Positions 1 through 9,510 of a DNA stretch of 64,000 bases are shown piece by piece. The translations under genes and the position numbers were made by a program. This DNA is from Bradyrhizobium sp. DOA9 (GTDB lineage: Bacteria > Pseudomonadota > Alphaproteobacteria > Rhizobiales > Xanthobacteraceae): assembly GCF_000617845.2 (NCBI RefSeq), contig NZ_DF820425.1:2717725-2781724 (forward strand). Reading direction: 5' to 3'. The notes beneath the pieces are model-generated. The model ran no database searches and was not told the DNA's origin. It saw only the letters and a list, made by a program, of their open reading frames with translations. How positions within the stretch are numbered: the first letter of the stretch is position 1; every line of letters starts with the position of its first letter.

Positions 1-32
1 GGGCCGCGCTTCTCGCAAAGCGCGGCCCTTTT
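1..32 (+). terminator. Rho-independent terminator of an upstream gene
   Basis: A perfect 10-bp stem (1-10 pairs with 19-28) closes an 8-base loop and is followed by four T residues at 29-32. This is a textbook intrinsic terminator for a gene ending before the window. Rhizobial lateral flagellin genes often occur in tandem, so the upstream gene could be another flagellin, but that cannot be seen here. Confidence 0.85.
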
Positions 33-248
33 GCTTGGCGCGACCACGCACCCAGTTTCCGCTGCCTGTTGCGGCGGAAACACAGAGCCACAAGCCCCGC
101 ACAAGCTTCGCTCGTTAACCTCGCCGCTACGACAGATTGGGCCTTGAACCCGCGTTTGCGGCACGCCCAAAGGCATGACGCCGCCCTGTCGTACCGGTGC
201 AAGCCCGGTATGTCCCCAACTCAAGTCAATCTTCAAAGGGACATCAAA

Positions 249-1163
249 ATGGGTTCTAGCCTTCTCACCAACTCCTCCGCCATGACCGCGCTCCAGACCC
301 TGCGGTCTGTCAGCGCGCAACTCGCCACCACGCAGAACCGGATCTCCACCGGTCAGCGCGTGTCCACCGCTTCGGACAACGCCGCCTATTGGTCGATCGC
401 GACCTCGATGCGCTCCGACAACGCTGCGCTGTCGGCGGTCTCGGACTCGCTCGGCCTGTCGGCCGCGACCGTCGACACCGAATATACCGCTCTGACTTCG
501 GTGATCGGCGACAAGGAATCCGGCCTGACCAAGCTCCAGGCGCTGCTGGTCCAGTCCAAGACCGCCGGTATCGACCGCACCAAGATCCAGGCCGACATCA
601 CCCAGATCCAGCAGGACATGAAGCTGAAGGCCAACTCGGCGACCTTCAACGGCATCAACTGGCTGAGCACCACGACGGGCACCACACCGACGAGCTTCAA
701 CCTGGTGTCGTCCTACTCGCGTGTCGGCGGCACGCCGACCATCGGCTCGATCACGGTGACGACCGCCAATTACACGCTCTACTCGACCACGCAGACCGGC
801 ATCCTGGACACCGTGGCCGGCAGCGCCTCGGTCGACACGATCAACATCTCCGCGCTGACCGACTCGGCGGCCGACCAGACCACGCTCGATGCCTACATCG
901 CGCAGGTCACCGCGGCGATCAACTCGGTGGCTTCGGCCGCTGCCGATCTCGGTGCGGTCAAGAACCGCATCTCGACCAACTCGGAGTTCGTCAAGACCCT
1001 GATGGACTCCGTGGATCGCGGTGTCGGCCAGCTCGTCGACGCGGACATGAACGCGGAATCGACCCGCCTTCAGGCCCTGCAGACCCAGCAACAGCTCGGC
1101 GTTCAGGCGCTCTCGATCGCCAACCAGAACAGCCAGAGCATCCTGTCGCTGTTCCGCGGCTAA
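249..1163 (+). CDS. Flagellin, lateral-type
   Basis: Flagellin, the filament subunit exported by the flagellar secretion system; 304 residues. The N-terminal D0/D1 region is clear (SSLLTNSSAMTALQTLRSV, then the conserved ISTGQRVSTASDNAAYWSIA stretch) and the C-terminus ends in the usual helical block with IANQNSQSILSLFRG. The short central part matches small rhizobial and lateral flagellins. The ATG at 249 is chosen because conserved flagellin sequence begins there and an AAGGG ribosome site lies just upstream; in-frame extension to 69 adds non-flagellin residues. It is followed by its own strong hairpin, so it is probably transcribed alone. It resembles Bradyrhizobium lafA-type flagellins; the symbol is left open. 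Confidence 0.95.
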   Translation: MGSSLLTNSSAMTALQTLRSVSAQLATTQNRISTGQRVSTASDNAAYWSIATSMRSDNAALSAVSDSLGLSAATVDTEYTALTSVIGDKESGLTKLQALLVQSKTAGIDRTKIQADITQIQQDMKLKANSATFNGINWLSTTTGTTPTSFNLVSSYSRVGGTPTIGSITVTTANYTLYSTTQTGILDTVAGSASVDTINISALTDSAADQTTLDAYIAQVTAAINSVASAAADLGAVKNRISTNSEFVKTLMDSVDRGVGQLVDADMNAESTRLQALQTQQQLGVQALSIANQNSQSILSLFRG

Positions 1164-1180
1164 GCGGCGCTTTCGAAAAC

Positions 1181-1207
1181 GACCGTGCTCCCTCAGGGAG
1201 CACGGTC
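1181..1207 (+). terminator. Hairpin after the flagellin gene
   Basis: A perfect 12-bp stem (1181-1192 with 1196-1207) with a 3-base loop lies 18 bases after the flagellin stop. No T run follows, so it may act as a terminator or as a 3-prime mRNA stabiliser. It separates flagellin from fliF. Confidence 0.7.
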
Positions 1208-1466
1208 CCCGCCGTGATGGTGGGCACGCCGACGCGCGATGTGCCGGCAATCGATCTCCCGACGCCAGACGTCTTGCGACACGTCGCAGCCGCTCGGGCT
1301 GCCGCGCGCCCGAGCGCTCGCTCGTGGCCGCCCAACCGATTGCGCCACCCCGTCTGGTAAAATTGCAACGCCTCGCCAGCGAACTGACACATTCGCGGTC
1401 CCGCGCAACCTTCAGACAAGGTTGGCAGCTGAGTGTCCTTAACCATTCGCATTGGTACGAGGTCAT
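1208..1466 (+). promoter_or_regulatory. Gap before fliF, likely operon promoter region
   Basis: About 260 bases without a supported gene lie between the flagellin hairpin and the fliF start. The fliF operon promoter must lie here or the operon reads through the hairpin. I could not pick an unambiguous -35/-10 pair. Confidence 0.4.
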
Positions 1467-3092
1467 ATGCTCAGTCGTGCGCAGATACAGCAACTGCTCA
1501 ACAATCTGCTGGAGCTTGGGCCGCGGCGCCTGATGGCCTTGGGACTGATCGGCTTTGCGGTTCTCGTCACCGTCGTCGGCGGCGCCTATTATCTCAGCCG
1601 GCCCGAGTTCGAAACGCTCTACACCGGCCTCACCCGCGAAGACGTGACGCGCATCGGCGCGGCACTGCGCGAGCAGAACATCACCTTCGACGTCAATTCT
1701 GCCGGCGATGCGGTCTCGGTGCGCCCGAGCCAGACCATGCAGGCGCGGATGCTGCTGGCCGAGAAGGGGCTGCCGACCAGCGCCAATTCCGGTTACGAGC
1801 TGTTCGACAAGATCGGCTCGCTCGGGCTGACCTCGTTCATGCAGGAGGTCACCAAGCTGCGCGCGCTCGAGGGCGAGATCGCCCGCACCGTCCAGCTGAT
1901 GAAGGGCGTGAAAGCGGCGCGCGTGCACATCGTGCTGCCGGTGCGCGGCTCGTTCCGCGCGACGCAGCAGCCGCCTTCGGCGTCGGTCGTGCTGCGCACC
2001 GACGGCGCGATCGAGGCGCGCACGGCGCAGTCGATCCGGCATCTCGTCGCCGCCGCCATCCCCGGCATGAGCCGGGACAAGGTGACGGTGCTCGATGCCG
2101 ACGGCTCGATGCTGCTCGCCGAGGAGGACGAGGCCAGCGCCGCGCCGACCAAGATGGCGAGCCTGCAGAAGACGGTCAGCGGCATGGTGCAGGAGAGCAT
2201 CCGCAAGGCGCTGACGCCGTATCTCGGTCTCGACAATTTCGAGGTGAGCGTCGCCCCGCAGCTGTCCACCGACAAGCGGCAGATCAACGAGACGGTCTAC
2301 GATCCCGAGAACCGCGCCGAGCGCTCGGTGCGGAACGTGCGCGAGAAGGAATCCTCGCAGAACGCCGACCGTTCGTCGCCGACCACGGTGCAGCAGAACC
2401 TTCCTGACCAGCAGGTGAATGCGGGCGGCGGCAAGAACTCCAGCGAGGACAAGACCCGCCGTGAGGACGTCACCAATTTCGAGGTCTCGTCCAAGACCAC
2501 GACGACGGTGAGCGACGGCTATTCGGTCAGGAAGCTGTTCATCGCCGTCCTGGTGAACCGCGTGCGGCTGGTCGCCGATCTCGGCGACAAGAGCAACCAG
2601 GCCATCATCGACAGCAAGCTCGCCGAGATCAGCCAGCTCGCGGCGACGGCGGGCGGACTGGACAAGGCTCGCGGCGATCAGATCCAGGTGACGGCCGTCG
2701 ACTTCATCGAGGGGTCGCGTGAGCTGGCGCCGGTGCCGCCGATCAGCTTCGTCGAGATGATCAACAAGCAGCTCGGCAGCGTCATCAACGCGATCACGAT
2801 CCTGGCCGTGGCTTCGATGCTGGTCTGGTTCGGGCTGCGGCCGGCGGTCAACGGCATTCTGACCCATCGCGCGGAACAGGAGCAGGCGGAGGCGGCCGAG
2901 GCCGCCCAGCTCGAGGCCGCGGCGGCCCTTGCGCTGCCCGACGGCGAGGAGGCCGAGCTCAACCTCGTCGAAGACCTCGAAGGCAAGATGCAGCGAACGC
3001 CGCAGAAGCGGCTGGAGCAGATCGTCCGGCTCGATCAGATGCAGGCGGCGGCGATCCTTAAAGACTGGATGCGACGCGAGGAGGCGGCTTGA
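1467..3092 (+). CDS. fliF: Flagellar MS-ring protein FliF
   Basis: FliF forms the MS ring in the inner membrane, the platform for rod, C ring and export gate. The 541-residue product has a first membrane segment near residues 20-45 and a second near 436-460, with a large periplasmic ring-building region between them and a short cytoplasmic tail that would bind FliG. The family motif around YTGLTREDVTRIGAALREQ is plain. The ATG at 1467 has GAGG at 1459-1462; an in-frame TTG at 1452 adds only five residues. The stop overlaps the fliH start, showing translational coupling at the head of the flagellar operon. Confidence 0.95.
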   Translation: MLSRAQIQQLLNNLLELGPRRLMALGLIGFAVLVTVVGGAYYLSRPEFETLYTGLTREDVTRIGAALREQNITFDVNSAGDAVSVRPSQTMQARMLLAEKGLPTSANSGYELFDKIGSLGLTSFMQEVTKLRALEGEIARTVQLMKGVKAARVHIVLPVRGSFRATQQPPSASVVLRTDGAIEARTAQSIRHLVAAAIPGMSRDKVTVLDADGSMLLAEEDEASAAPTKMASLQKTVSGMVQESIRKALTPYLGLDNFEVSVAPQLSTDKRQINETVYDPENRAERSVRNVREKESSQNADRSSPTTVQQNLPDQQVNAGGGKNSSEDKTRREDVTNFEVSSKTTTTVSDGYSVRKLFIAVLVNRVRLVADLGDKSNQAIIDSKLAEISQLAATAGGLDKARGDQIQVTAVDFIEGSRELAPVPPISFVEMINKQLGSVINAITILAVASMLVWFGLRPAVNGILTHRAEQEQAEAAEAAQLEAAAALALPDGEEAELNLVEDLEGKMQRTPQKRLEQIVRLDQMQAAAILKDWMRREEAA

Positions 3093-3769
3093 ACGCGGCA
3101 ATCGGAAAACTCCTGACGCAGTTCGATGCGAATGGCCGGGTCAAGTCGGCGCCGCCGCCACCGCCGAAAATCCAGGACGTGCTGACCCGGCCGAAGGAGG
3201 CGAGGCGCGATCCGCAGCCTCAACCGCAGCCCCAGACGCAGCATCAGTCGCCGTCGCCGGCGACCGAAGCGCCGCCGGTCAATCTCCTGGACGATGCCTG
3301 GCGGCGCGGCCATGCGGCGGGCGTCGCGGAAGCCGACGCCAAACTGGCCGAGGAGCGCGTCCGCAGCGCGATCCGGCTCGGCGAGGAGCGGGCCAAATGG
3401 TCGGACCAGCAGGCGGTCGCGATCGTCAGCGGTTTCGAGGCGGCCTGCCGCGAGATCGAGACCAACATCGCAAGCTCCGTGGCGCGGATCCTGCTGCCGT
3501 TTCTCACCGAGGCGGTGCGCGACAAGGCGATCGGATCGCTGGTCGAGCAGATCGCGGCGCTGACCGGCAGCTCGTCGGCGCCGGCCTTCAAGGTCACCGG
3601 CCCGAGCGAGCTGCTGGACCTCGTCAAGACGCAGCTCGAGGCATCCAGGCGAACGGGCATTGCATACGAGGCCGCCGAGACGCTCGAGGTCCGCGTCGTG
3701 GCCGACCAGACCGTGATCGAGACGCAGATCACGGCCTGGAGTGAACGCCTCAAGGAAGCGCGCCGGTAG
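3089..3769 (+). CDS. fliH: Flagellar assembly protein FliH
   Basis: A 226-residue soluble protein in the usual fliF-fliH order. FliH regulates the FliI export ATPase and links it to the export gate. The N-terminal 60 residues are rich in Pro and Gln, and the rest is a charged helical region followed by a compact C-terminal domain, as expected for FliH. Translation appears to start at TTG 3089, whose bases overlap the fliF TGA; no ATG fits better. Sequence identity in this family is low, so the call leans on length, composition and position. FliI is not in the window. Confidence 0.75.
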   Translation: MNAAIGKLLTQFDANGRVKSAPPPPPKIQDVLTRPKEARRDPQPQPQPQTQHQSPSPATEAPPVNLLDDAWRRGHAAGVAEADAKLAEERVRSAIRLGEERAKWSDQQAVAIVSGFEAACREIETNIASSVARILLPFLTEAVRDKAIGSLVEQIAALTGSSSAPAFKVTGPSELLDLVKTQLEASRRTGIAYEAAETLEVRVVADQTVIETQITAWSERLKEARR

Positions 3770-3775
3770 TCCGCC

Positions 3776-5092
3776 ATGGAGGAGGTCAAGCATGAGATCG
3801 TGATCGTCCGCCGGCGCAGCGCCTTCGCCGAGGAGGCGCATCACGGCGGCGTCTGGAAGATCGCCTATGCGGACTTCATGACCGCGATGATGGCGTTCTT
3901 CCTGGTCATGTGGCTTCTCAATGCGCTCAACCAGGATCAAAAGCAGGTCGTCGCGAGCTATTTCAACCCGATCCAGCTCGCGGAAAATGCCCCCGCGCCG
4001 AAGGGCCTGAAGAATCTCTCCAAGAAGGAGCCGACGTCGTTCGAAGGTCAGGACGGCAAGCGCCAGCCGGCTGGCTCGAACGAAGAACGTCGTGGTGACT
4101 CGCCGACGGTCGAGAAGCCGGCCTCCTTCGAAGAGAAGGTCCTGTTCCGCGATCCCTATGCGACCCTCGCCGAGATCGCCAACAGCGCGAACCAGTCCAC
4201 GGGCCAGCGTCGCGCCGGCGCTCTGACCTCCGCCGAAGAGGACGGCCTCAAGGGGGGCGATGCCTATCGCGATCCCTTCGACCCCGGCTATTGGAAGCTG
4301 GCGCCGCAGGCGTCCAAGGACGCCGATCGCTTCATCGAGAGCGAGCCGAAGCCGAATGCCTCCGCGCGAGACGGCGCAGCCGCCGGAGCAAATCCGGGCG
4401 AGGTGCAGGCGCGCCGGACCAGAACGGATGATGCCGGCGGCAGCGTGGCTCCAACCCCGGAGAACTCTTCCGCAAGCCTGTCGCCTCTGCTGCCGCCGGG
4501 GCCCGCAGCGACGCAGTCGGCACGCGAGGGCAGCGCTCAAGCTGGCGTTCAGGCGAGCGCGGCCCCGCAGGCCCGTCTCAACGATACGGCGAAGGAAACC
4601 GAAGCGCGCGAGGTGGCGCAAACGCAGCAGCCGACCCTCAAGCAGCTTCAATCCGCGATCGCGGAGGCGCTGTCGGATATCAAAGCCGGGGCGGGGCCGG
4701 CGGCCGAGGTGCGCCAAGTCGAGGAAGGGCTCCTGGTCAGCCTGACCGACGATGCGAGCTTCGGCATGTTCGCGGTCGGCTCGGCCGAGCCACGGCCCGA
4801 GCTGATCCGCGTGATCGACAAGATCGGGCCGCTGCTGATGAAGCGCCAGGGCGTGATCATCGTCCGCGGCCATACCGACAATCGGCCGTATCGGTCGGAG
4901 AATTACGACAATTGGCGGCTGTCGACTGCTCGTGCGCAGATGGCCTATTACATGCTGGTTCGCTCCGGTGTCGATGCGCGGCGGATCGAGCATATCGAAG
5001 GTTACGCCGATCGGCGGCTGAAGCTTCCGAACGACCCCGCGGCCGCCCAGAACCGCCGGATCGAGATCCTGATCCGGGAGAAGCGCCCGTGA
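3776..5092 (+). CDS. motB: Flagellar stator protein MotB
   Basis: MotB anchors the stator to peptidoglycan and carries the proton-binding aspartate. Residues 1-27 are cytoplasmic. A single membrane helix follows from about residue 28, with Asp33 in AYADFMTAMMAFFLVMWLL as the expected ion-binding residue. A long low-complexity periplasmic linker (about residues 70-280) leads to an OmpA-like peptidoglycan-binding domain with the RGHTDNRPYRSENYDNWRLS motif near residues 362-381. The length of 438 is long for MotB, mostly because of the linker. It lies 6 bases after fliH and overlaps motC. MotA is not in the window. Confidence 0.95.
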   Translation: MEEVKHEIVIVRRRSAFAEEAHHGGVWKIAYADFMTAMMAFFLVMWLLNALNQDQKQVVASYFNPIQLAENAPAPKGLKNLSKKEPTSFEGQDGKRQPAGSNEERRGDSPTVEKPASFEEKVLFRDPYATLAEIANSANQSTGQRRAGALTSAEEDGLKGGDAYRDPFDPGYWKLAPQASKDADRFIESEPKPNASARDGAAAGANPGEVQARRTRTDDAGGSVAPTPENSSASLSPLLPPGPAATQSAREGSAQAGVQASAAPQARLNDTAKETEAREVAQTQQPTLKQLQSAIAEALSDIKAGAGPAAEVRQVEEGLLVSLTDDASFGMFAVGSAEPRPELIRVIDKIGPLLMKRQGVIIVRGHTDNRPYRSENYDNWRLSTARAQMAYYMLVRSGVDARRIEHIEGYADRRLKLPNDPAAAQNRRIEILIREKRP

Positions 5093-6264
5093 TCAGGCTG
5101 CTGCGCCGCGCCGCCTTGCTGCTGCCGTTCATGGCGGCAAATGCGCTTGCCCAGCCTGCGCCCCAGGGAGGCGAACCCTATGAGTTCGTCCGCGGCTTGC
5201 AAGCCGTGCAGGACGGCATCGCCAATGGCGACACCGCCGCACATGGCAGTCATATCGCGCTGATCCGGCAGATCGGCGAGAAGTTTCTCGCGGCCGATCC
5301 CGCGGTGTGGAGCAATCCACGGAACGGCCAGGCGGTCGTCATCTACCTGCTGAGCGGCGGTGCGCCGCAAATCGTCCGCAAGCTGCCGCTGGACAAGATG
5401 AACGTCGACGAGCGGCTGTTCAACGGTGCGCTCGCCTATGTCGAGGGCCGTCAGGAGGAAGCGCGGGAGCTGCTCAAGGAGATCAAACCGCGGACCATTC
5501 CCTCAGGATTGGGCGGACAGGTCGCGCTGGTTCAGGGCGCGCTGTTCGCGCGCGCCGAGGCGTCGCTCGCGATCGAGCGTCTGGACGATGCGCGCCTGCT
5601 GCTGCCCGGCACGCTGGTCGAGGAAGCGGCGCTGCGGCGCGAGATCCTGCTGGTGGGGCAGGCGGAGGATTTCGAGAAGTTCGAGTTCCTGGCGCTGGCC
5701 TATATCCGCCATTACCGCAACTCGATCTATGCCGGCGATTTCTGGCAGCGCTTCTCCGCGGGGCTGACGCAATCGAGCCTGGCGCTCGACGAGCGCCGCT
5801 TCGCGCGGATCTCGGCCTTGCTGGAGCAGATCGATCGTGCCAGCCGCCTCAAGCTCTATCTCGTGATCGCGCGCGCCGCGATGGTGCGCGGACGGCTGGC
5901 CGTGACCCGGCTGGCCGGCGAGCGGGCATTGACCCTCAGCGCGGATGCATCGGCGGAACGCGAGCGCGCCCATTTCTTCCGCGGCGCCTCGCGCGTGCTC
6001 ACCGACGAATATGACGGCGGTCTCGCCGAACTGAAGACGCTCGACCGGTCGAAGCTGCCCGAGCGCGACGTCCCCCTTCTCAATGCCGCGGTGCAGCTCG
6101 CGCTCGACGTCCGCAAGCCCTTCGCGAGCGGATCCGCCGCGGCGGCGGACAAGCCCCCGGCAACGCCGGCGCGGCTCGATCTGTCGTCATCGATCGCGAC
6201 GCTCGCACGGGCGCACAAGCAGCTCGGCGAGCTCGAACTCCTGACCAAGGACCGCCGTCCATGA
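5089..6264 (+). CDS. motC: Motility protein MotC
   Basis: MotC is a periplasmic motility protein known from rhizobia, where it helps MotB and the stator work. The 391-residue product starts with a signal peptide (LLRRAALLLPFMAANALAQ). The mature part is helical and repeat-like, as in the family. The GTG at 5089 overlaps the motB stop by four bases; longer in-frame starts would lie inside motB and lose the signal peptide from the N-terminus. The position motB-motC-fliK is the classical rhizobial order. Confidence 0.9.
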   Translation: MIRLLRRAALLLPFMAANALAQPAPQGGEPYEFVRGLQAVQDGIANGDTAAHGSHIALIRQIGEKFLAADPAVWSNPRNGQAVVIYLLSGGAPQIVRKLPLDKMNVDERLFNGALAYVEGRQEEARELLKEIKPRTIPSGLGGQVALVQGALFARAEASLAIERLDDARLLLPGTLVEEAALRREILLVGQAEDFEKFEFLALAYIRHYRNSIYAGDFWQRFSAGLTQSSLALDERRFARISALLEQIDRASRLKLYLVIARAAMVRGRLAVTRLAGERALTLSADASAERERAHFFRGASRVLTDEYDGGLAELKTLDRSKLPERDVPLLNAAVQLALDVRKPFASGSAAAADKPPATPARLDLSSSIATLARAHKQLGELELLTKDRRP

Positions 6265-7604
6265 CCAAGCTCAGTGGAACCTCAGGCCAGCTCTTCTCGG
6301 GTCTCGCCGAGAGCCTCAACGTGCGCGGGTCGCGCTCGGCAAAGGGCGCCGGGACCAAGCCGCAGGCGAACTCGTCCTTCAACGATCTGCTCCACACCGT
6401 CTCGAACCTCGCCAAGCAGGCAGTGAGCGAAGACGGCAGCGAGACGGCCGCGAAGACCGGAACGCTGCGCACGCGCCCGATCCATCCGGCCGAGCAGGAA
6501 AAGCCGAAGCAGGCGACGCTGCGCCAATCCGTCGAGACCGACGCACATCCAAAGTCCATGGACGAGGCCTCCGACGCCAAGTCCGACAAGCTGGCGGAGA
6601 AACAACGTGCTGTCGATCACGTCGCCGGGACAGACCGCCAGGACCAATCCGGCGTTGCTGTCATGGTCAGCCAGGAGATCGCTACCGCGCCTGCCGCGAA
6701 GCCGCAGATGCAATTGTCGCCCGCGGGCGAGGACGCGCCCGCGCGCGACGAGCGGTCAACCTCGGCAAAGCACGAAGCTCCGGGCGCGGTGAAGGCGGCG
6801 ATCGCCGATACCGGTCCATCCGGTCCCGTCCCGGCCGGCGCGCGCTCGCAGGCTGCGGCTTCGCAAGCGATGGCCGCGTCGCAGCCGGCTCTGACGCAAG
6901 GCACGGAGCCTTCGAGTGCAATGCCGGCATCGCCTGGCTTCGAGGCTGTCACGGCCGAAGTCGAGCGCGCTGCCAGGGCTTCGGCGCGCGCGGCGCTGCC
7001 CGAGACGACCAAGGTCACCGTGGTCCAGCAGGAAACCCATCTGCCACCGGCGCAGTTCAACGCCCCGCAGCAGGTCGCCAATGCCGTCGTCGCCGAGCTG
7101 AAGGAGTCCTCGGCACCGGCTGCGTCCGCGGCATCCGATCTCGCGGCATCCCAGACCAACGCACCGGATCAGCCGCTCAGGATCCTGACCGTCAATCTCG
7201 AACCGCCCGCGCTCGGCAACGTCACGGTGCGCCTGCGCCTGGTCGGCACCGAAGTGTCCGTTCAGCTCGCGGCCGAGCGCAAGGACACCAGCCAGATGCT
7301 CGACCAGCAGCGCGACCAGATCCGCGATCTCATGCAGTCGGCGGGTTATGTCGCGGACGTCGCGCCGGTGCAGCACGGCTCGCTGGATGGATTTCAGAGC
7401 GGCTCCGGCCAGTCGCAGCCGCAGCACCCGGCCCAGCAGCAATCCTCGCCGCAGTCGCAAGGCGCATTCGGCGGTGCCGGCACGTCGTCGGGGCAGTCCG
7501 ACGGCGGCGCGAAACAGGCCCGCCAGGAGCGCCAGTTCACCCAGGAGACGCGTCATGATCAGGACGTGGCGCCGCATCCTCGTCGCGGCCCTGTTTATCT
7601 GTAA
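6261..7604 (+). CDS. fliK: Hook-length control protein FliK (MotD-type)
   Basis: FliK measures hook length and switches export from hook to filament subunits. This 447-residue protein has a long Ala/Gln/Ser-rich N-terminal ruler-like region and, at about residues 310-370, the conserved hook-length domain (LRILTVNLEPPALGNVTVRL followed by VSVQLAAERKDTSQML). The tail is Gln-rich. In Sinorhizobium the matching gene was first named motD. It overlaps motC by four bases at its start and overlaps the next gene by 50 bases at its end. Confidence 0.9.
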   Translation: MTKLSGTSGQLFSGLAESLNVRGSRSAKGAGTKPQANSSFNDLLHTVSNLAKQAVSEDGSETAAKTGTLRTRPIHPAEQEKPKQATLRQSVETDAHPKSMDEASDAKSDKLAEKQRAVDHVAGTDRQDQSGVAVMVSQEIATAPAAKPQMQLSPAGEDAPARDERSTSAKHEAPGAVKAAIADTGPSGPVPAGARSQAAASQAMAASQPALTQGTEPSSAMPASPGFEAVTAEVERAARASARAALPETTKVTVVQQETHLPPAQFNAPQQVANAVVAELKESSAPAASAASDLAASQTNAPDQPLRILTVNLEPPALGNVTVRLRLVGTEVSVQLAAERKDTSQMLDQQRDQIRDLMQSAGYVADVAPVQHGSLDGFQSGSGQSQPQHPAQQQSSPQSQGAFGGAGTSSGQSDGGAKQARQERQFTQETRHDQDVAPHPRRGPVYL

Positions 7605-8136
7605 CGCGAGCGCTGCGGAAGCCGCCGCCGAAACTGCGCGCCCCTGCGAGCGCGAGATGGCGCGCGCCGCCCGGCAGCACGGGATTCCGCTCGGCATTCT
7701 CTATGCCGTCGGCCTCACCGAGACCGGCCGGCGCGGCGCGCTCCATCCTTACGCGCTCGGGGCCGACGGCCAGACCGTGTTCGCCAAGGACATCAACGAT
7801 GCGATGGCGAACTTCGAGGCGATGCGCAGCAAAGGCGTCAAGCTGATCGACCTCGGCTGCATGCAGATCAACCATTACTATCACGGCGACAAGTTTGCCT
7901 CGGTGCGAGCGATGTTCGATCCTGCCAGGAACGTCGAATATGCTGCGCGCTTCCTGAAAGAGCTGAAGCAGCGCGAGGGCAGCTGGACCATGGCGGTCGC
8001 GCGCTACAATGCGGGTCCCAACAATCAGCCTGCGCAGAAGCGCTATGTCTGCCATATCGTTGCGCATCTGGTCTCGAGCGGTTTCGGCGCGTGGACCGAC
8101 AAGGCGCGCTCGTTCTGCCAGCCCAAGACGAGCTGA
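7555..8136 (+). CDS. Flagellar-cluster lytic transglycosylase (SLT domain)
   Basis: A small periplasmic transglycosylase, 193 residues, that would open peptidoglycan for the rod or stator. It has a signal peptide (residues 1-24), then an SLT fold with the likely catalytic Glu56 in GLTETG, the GCMQIN motif, and VARYNAG, all family landmarks. The ATG at 7555 gives a signal peptide at the N-terminus; it lies inside the end of fliK. Rhizobial clusters carry a comparable small SLT gene at this place. It probably supplies the muramidase activity missing from the rod-binding protein at 16886. Confidence 0.88.
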   Translation: MIRTWRRILVAALFICNASAAEAAAETARPCEREMARAARQHGIPLGILYAVGLTETGRRGALHPYALGADGQTVFAKDINDAMANFEAMRSKGVKLIDLGCMQINHYYHGDKFASVRAMFDPARNVEYAARFLKELKQREGSWTMAVARYNAGPNNQPAQKRYVCHIVAHLVSSGFGAWTDKARSFCQPKTS

Positions 8137-8243
8137 AGCAGAGCTGACCGGACCACGACAAGTTGTGCATCGCGCCCCATCATCAGCCCCGCGCAAGCAA
8201 GAACCCCCATTGTAGCCGTAACCCTACCGAAGGAGCCCAATTC

Positions 8244-9476
8244 ATGAGCCTGTATGGTGTTATGCGCACCGGCGTTTCCGGGATGAACGCGCAGTCCAAC
8301 AAGCTGTCGACGGTCTCGGACAACATCGCCAACGTCAACACGACGGGCTACAAGCGGGCTTCGACGGAGTTCTCCTCGCTGATCCTGAAGAGCGGCTCCG
8401 GCAACTACGATTCCGGCGCGGTCGAAACCAAGGTCCGATATGCCATCAGCGACGGGGGCAATACGCAGTACACCACGTCGACCACGGACCTCCGCGTCCA
8501 GGGCAATGGCTTCTTCGTGGTGTCGAACGCCAACAACACGCAGCAATATCTGACGCGCGCCGGCTCGTTCGTGCCCGACAGCCAGGGCAATCTGGTCAAC
8601 GGGGCCGGCTTTTATCTTCTGGGCCAGCCCGGCAACGTGACCAACTTCTCGCAGAACAGCCTGTCCGGCATGCAGATCGTCAACATCGCCCAGGTTTCGC
8701 AGGTGCCCGTGCCGTCGACGGCGGGGACGCTCACGACCGGCAATCTGGATCCGAAAGCGGCTGTCATTGCTGGCCCGCCCGGCCCGGCGTCATATTCATC
8801 GAAGAGCTCGATCGTGGCCTACAACAATATCGGCCAGGCCGTTACGCTCGACGTCTACATGTCCCACACGGCGACGGCTGCCGGCTCGGATACCTGGCAG
8901 ATCGGGGTCTACGACTCCGCGACGGGCACCTCGCTCGGCGCCGCCACCACTTTCACCTTCGACACCACGGCGGCCGGCAGGGGCGCGCTCGCCGCTGCGA
9001 GCCCGACCGGTCTCGCCTTCACCGTCCCCGGAGGTGCGGCGATGACCTTTGACCTGTCGAACTTGACCCAGGTCGGCACCGACTTCAGTTTCAAGGCCAC
9101 TGTCAATGGCAGCGTTCCCTCGGCCATCGACAAGGTCGATATCGACGATGCCGGCCACGTGACGGCGATCCTCAAGAACGGACAGCAGCTGACGCTCTAC
9201 ACCATCATGCTCGCCGACGTCGCGAGCCCCGACAATCTGACGCCCGAGCCCGGCAACGTCTATTCGACCAACATGAATTCCGGCAACGCGCAGGTCGGAA
9301 ATGCCGGCACGGGTGGGCTCGGCACGATCCAGTCCAGTGCCCTGGAAGACTCCAACGTCGACCTCGCGGACGAGCTCACCGGCATGATCGAGGCCCAGCG
9401 CGGCTTCACGGCGAACTCGAAATCGTTCCAGACCGGCTCGGATCTGCTGGACGTCGTCGTCAACCTGAAGCGCTGA
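8244..9476 (+). CDS. flgE: Flagellar hook protein FlgE
   Basis: FlgE is the hook subunit. The 410-residue product has the N-terminal rod/hook signature (MRTGVSGMNAQSNKLSTVSD then NIANVNTTGYKR) and the C-terminal signature ending in RGFTANSKSFQTGSDLLDVV. The middle contains the FlgE D1/D2 beta domain. The ATG at 8244 has AAGGAG at 8230-8235. A gap of about 107 bases before it could hold a separate promoter. It heads the flgE-flgK-flgL set, ordered as hook then junction proteins. Confidence 0.95.
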   Translation: MSLYGVMRTGVSGMNAQSNKLSTVSDNIANVNTTGYKRASTEFSSLILKSGSGNYDSGAVETKVRYAISDGGNTQYTTSTTDLRVQGNGFFVVSNANNTQQYLTRAGSFVPDSQGNLVNGAGFYLLGQPGNVTNFSQNSLSGMQIVNIAQVSQVPVPSTAGTLTTGNLDPKAAVIAGPPGPASYSSKSSIVAYNNIGQAVTLDVYMSHTATAAGSDTWQIGVYDSATGTSLGAATTFTFDTTAAGRGALAAASPTGLAFTVPGGAAMTFDLSNLTQVGTDFSFKATVNGSVPSAIDKVDIDDAGHVTAILKNGQQLTLYTIMLADVASPDNLTPEPGNVYSTNMNSGNAQVGNAGTGGLGTIQSSALEDSNVDLADELTGMIEAQRGFTANSKSFQTGSDLLDVVVNLKR

Positions 9477-9510
9477 ATTCTTCGGCGCTCGTTTCGGGCA
9501 AGAGCACTCC

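Noticed and set aside
3035..4993. 652-codon open frame on the minus strand across fliH and motB
   Set aside because: It is a shadow caused by GC-rich codons; fliH and motB on the plus strand are well supported and the product looks like Arg/Asp/Gly-rich noise.
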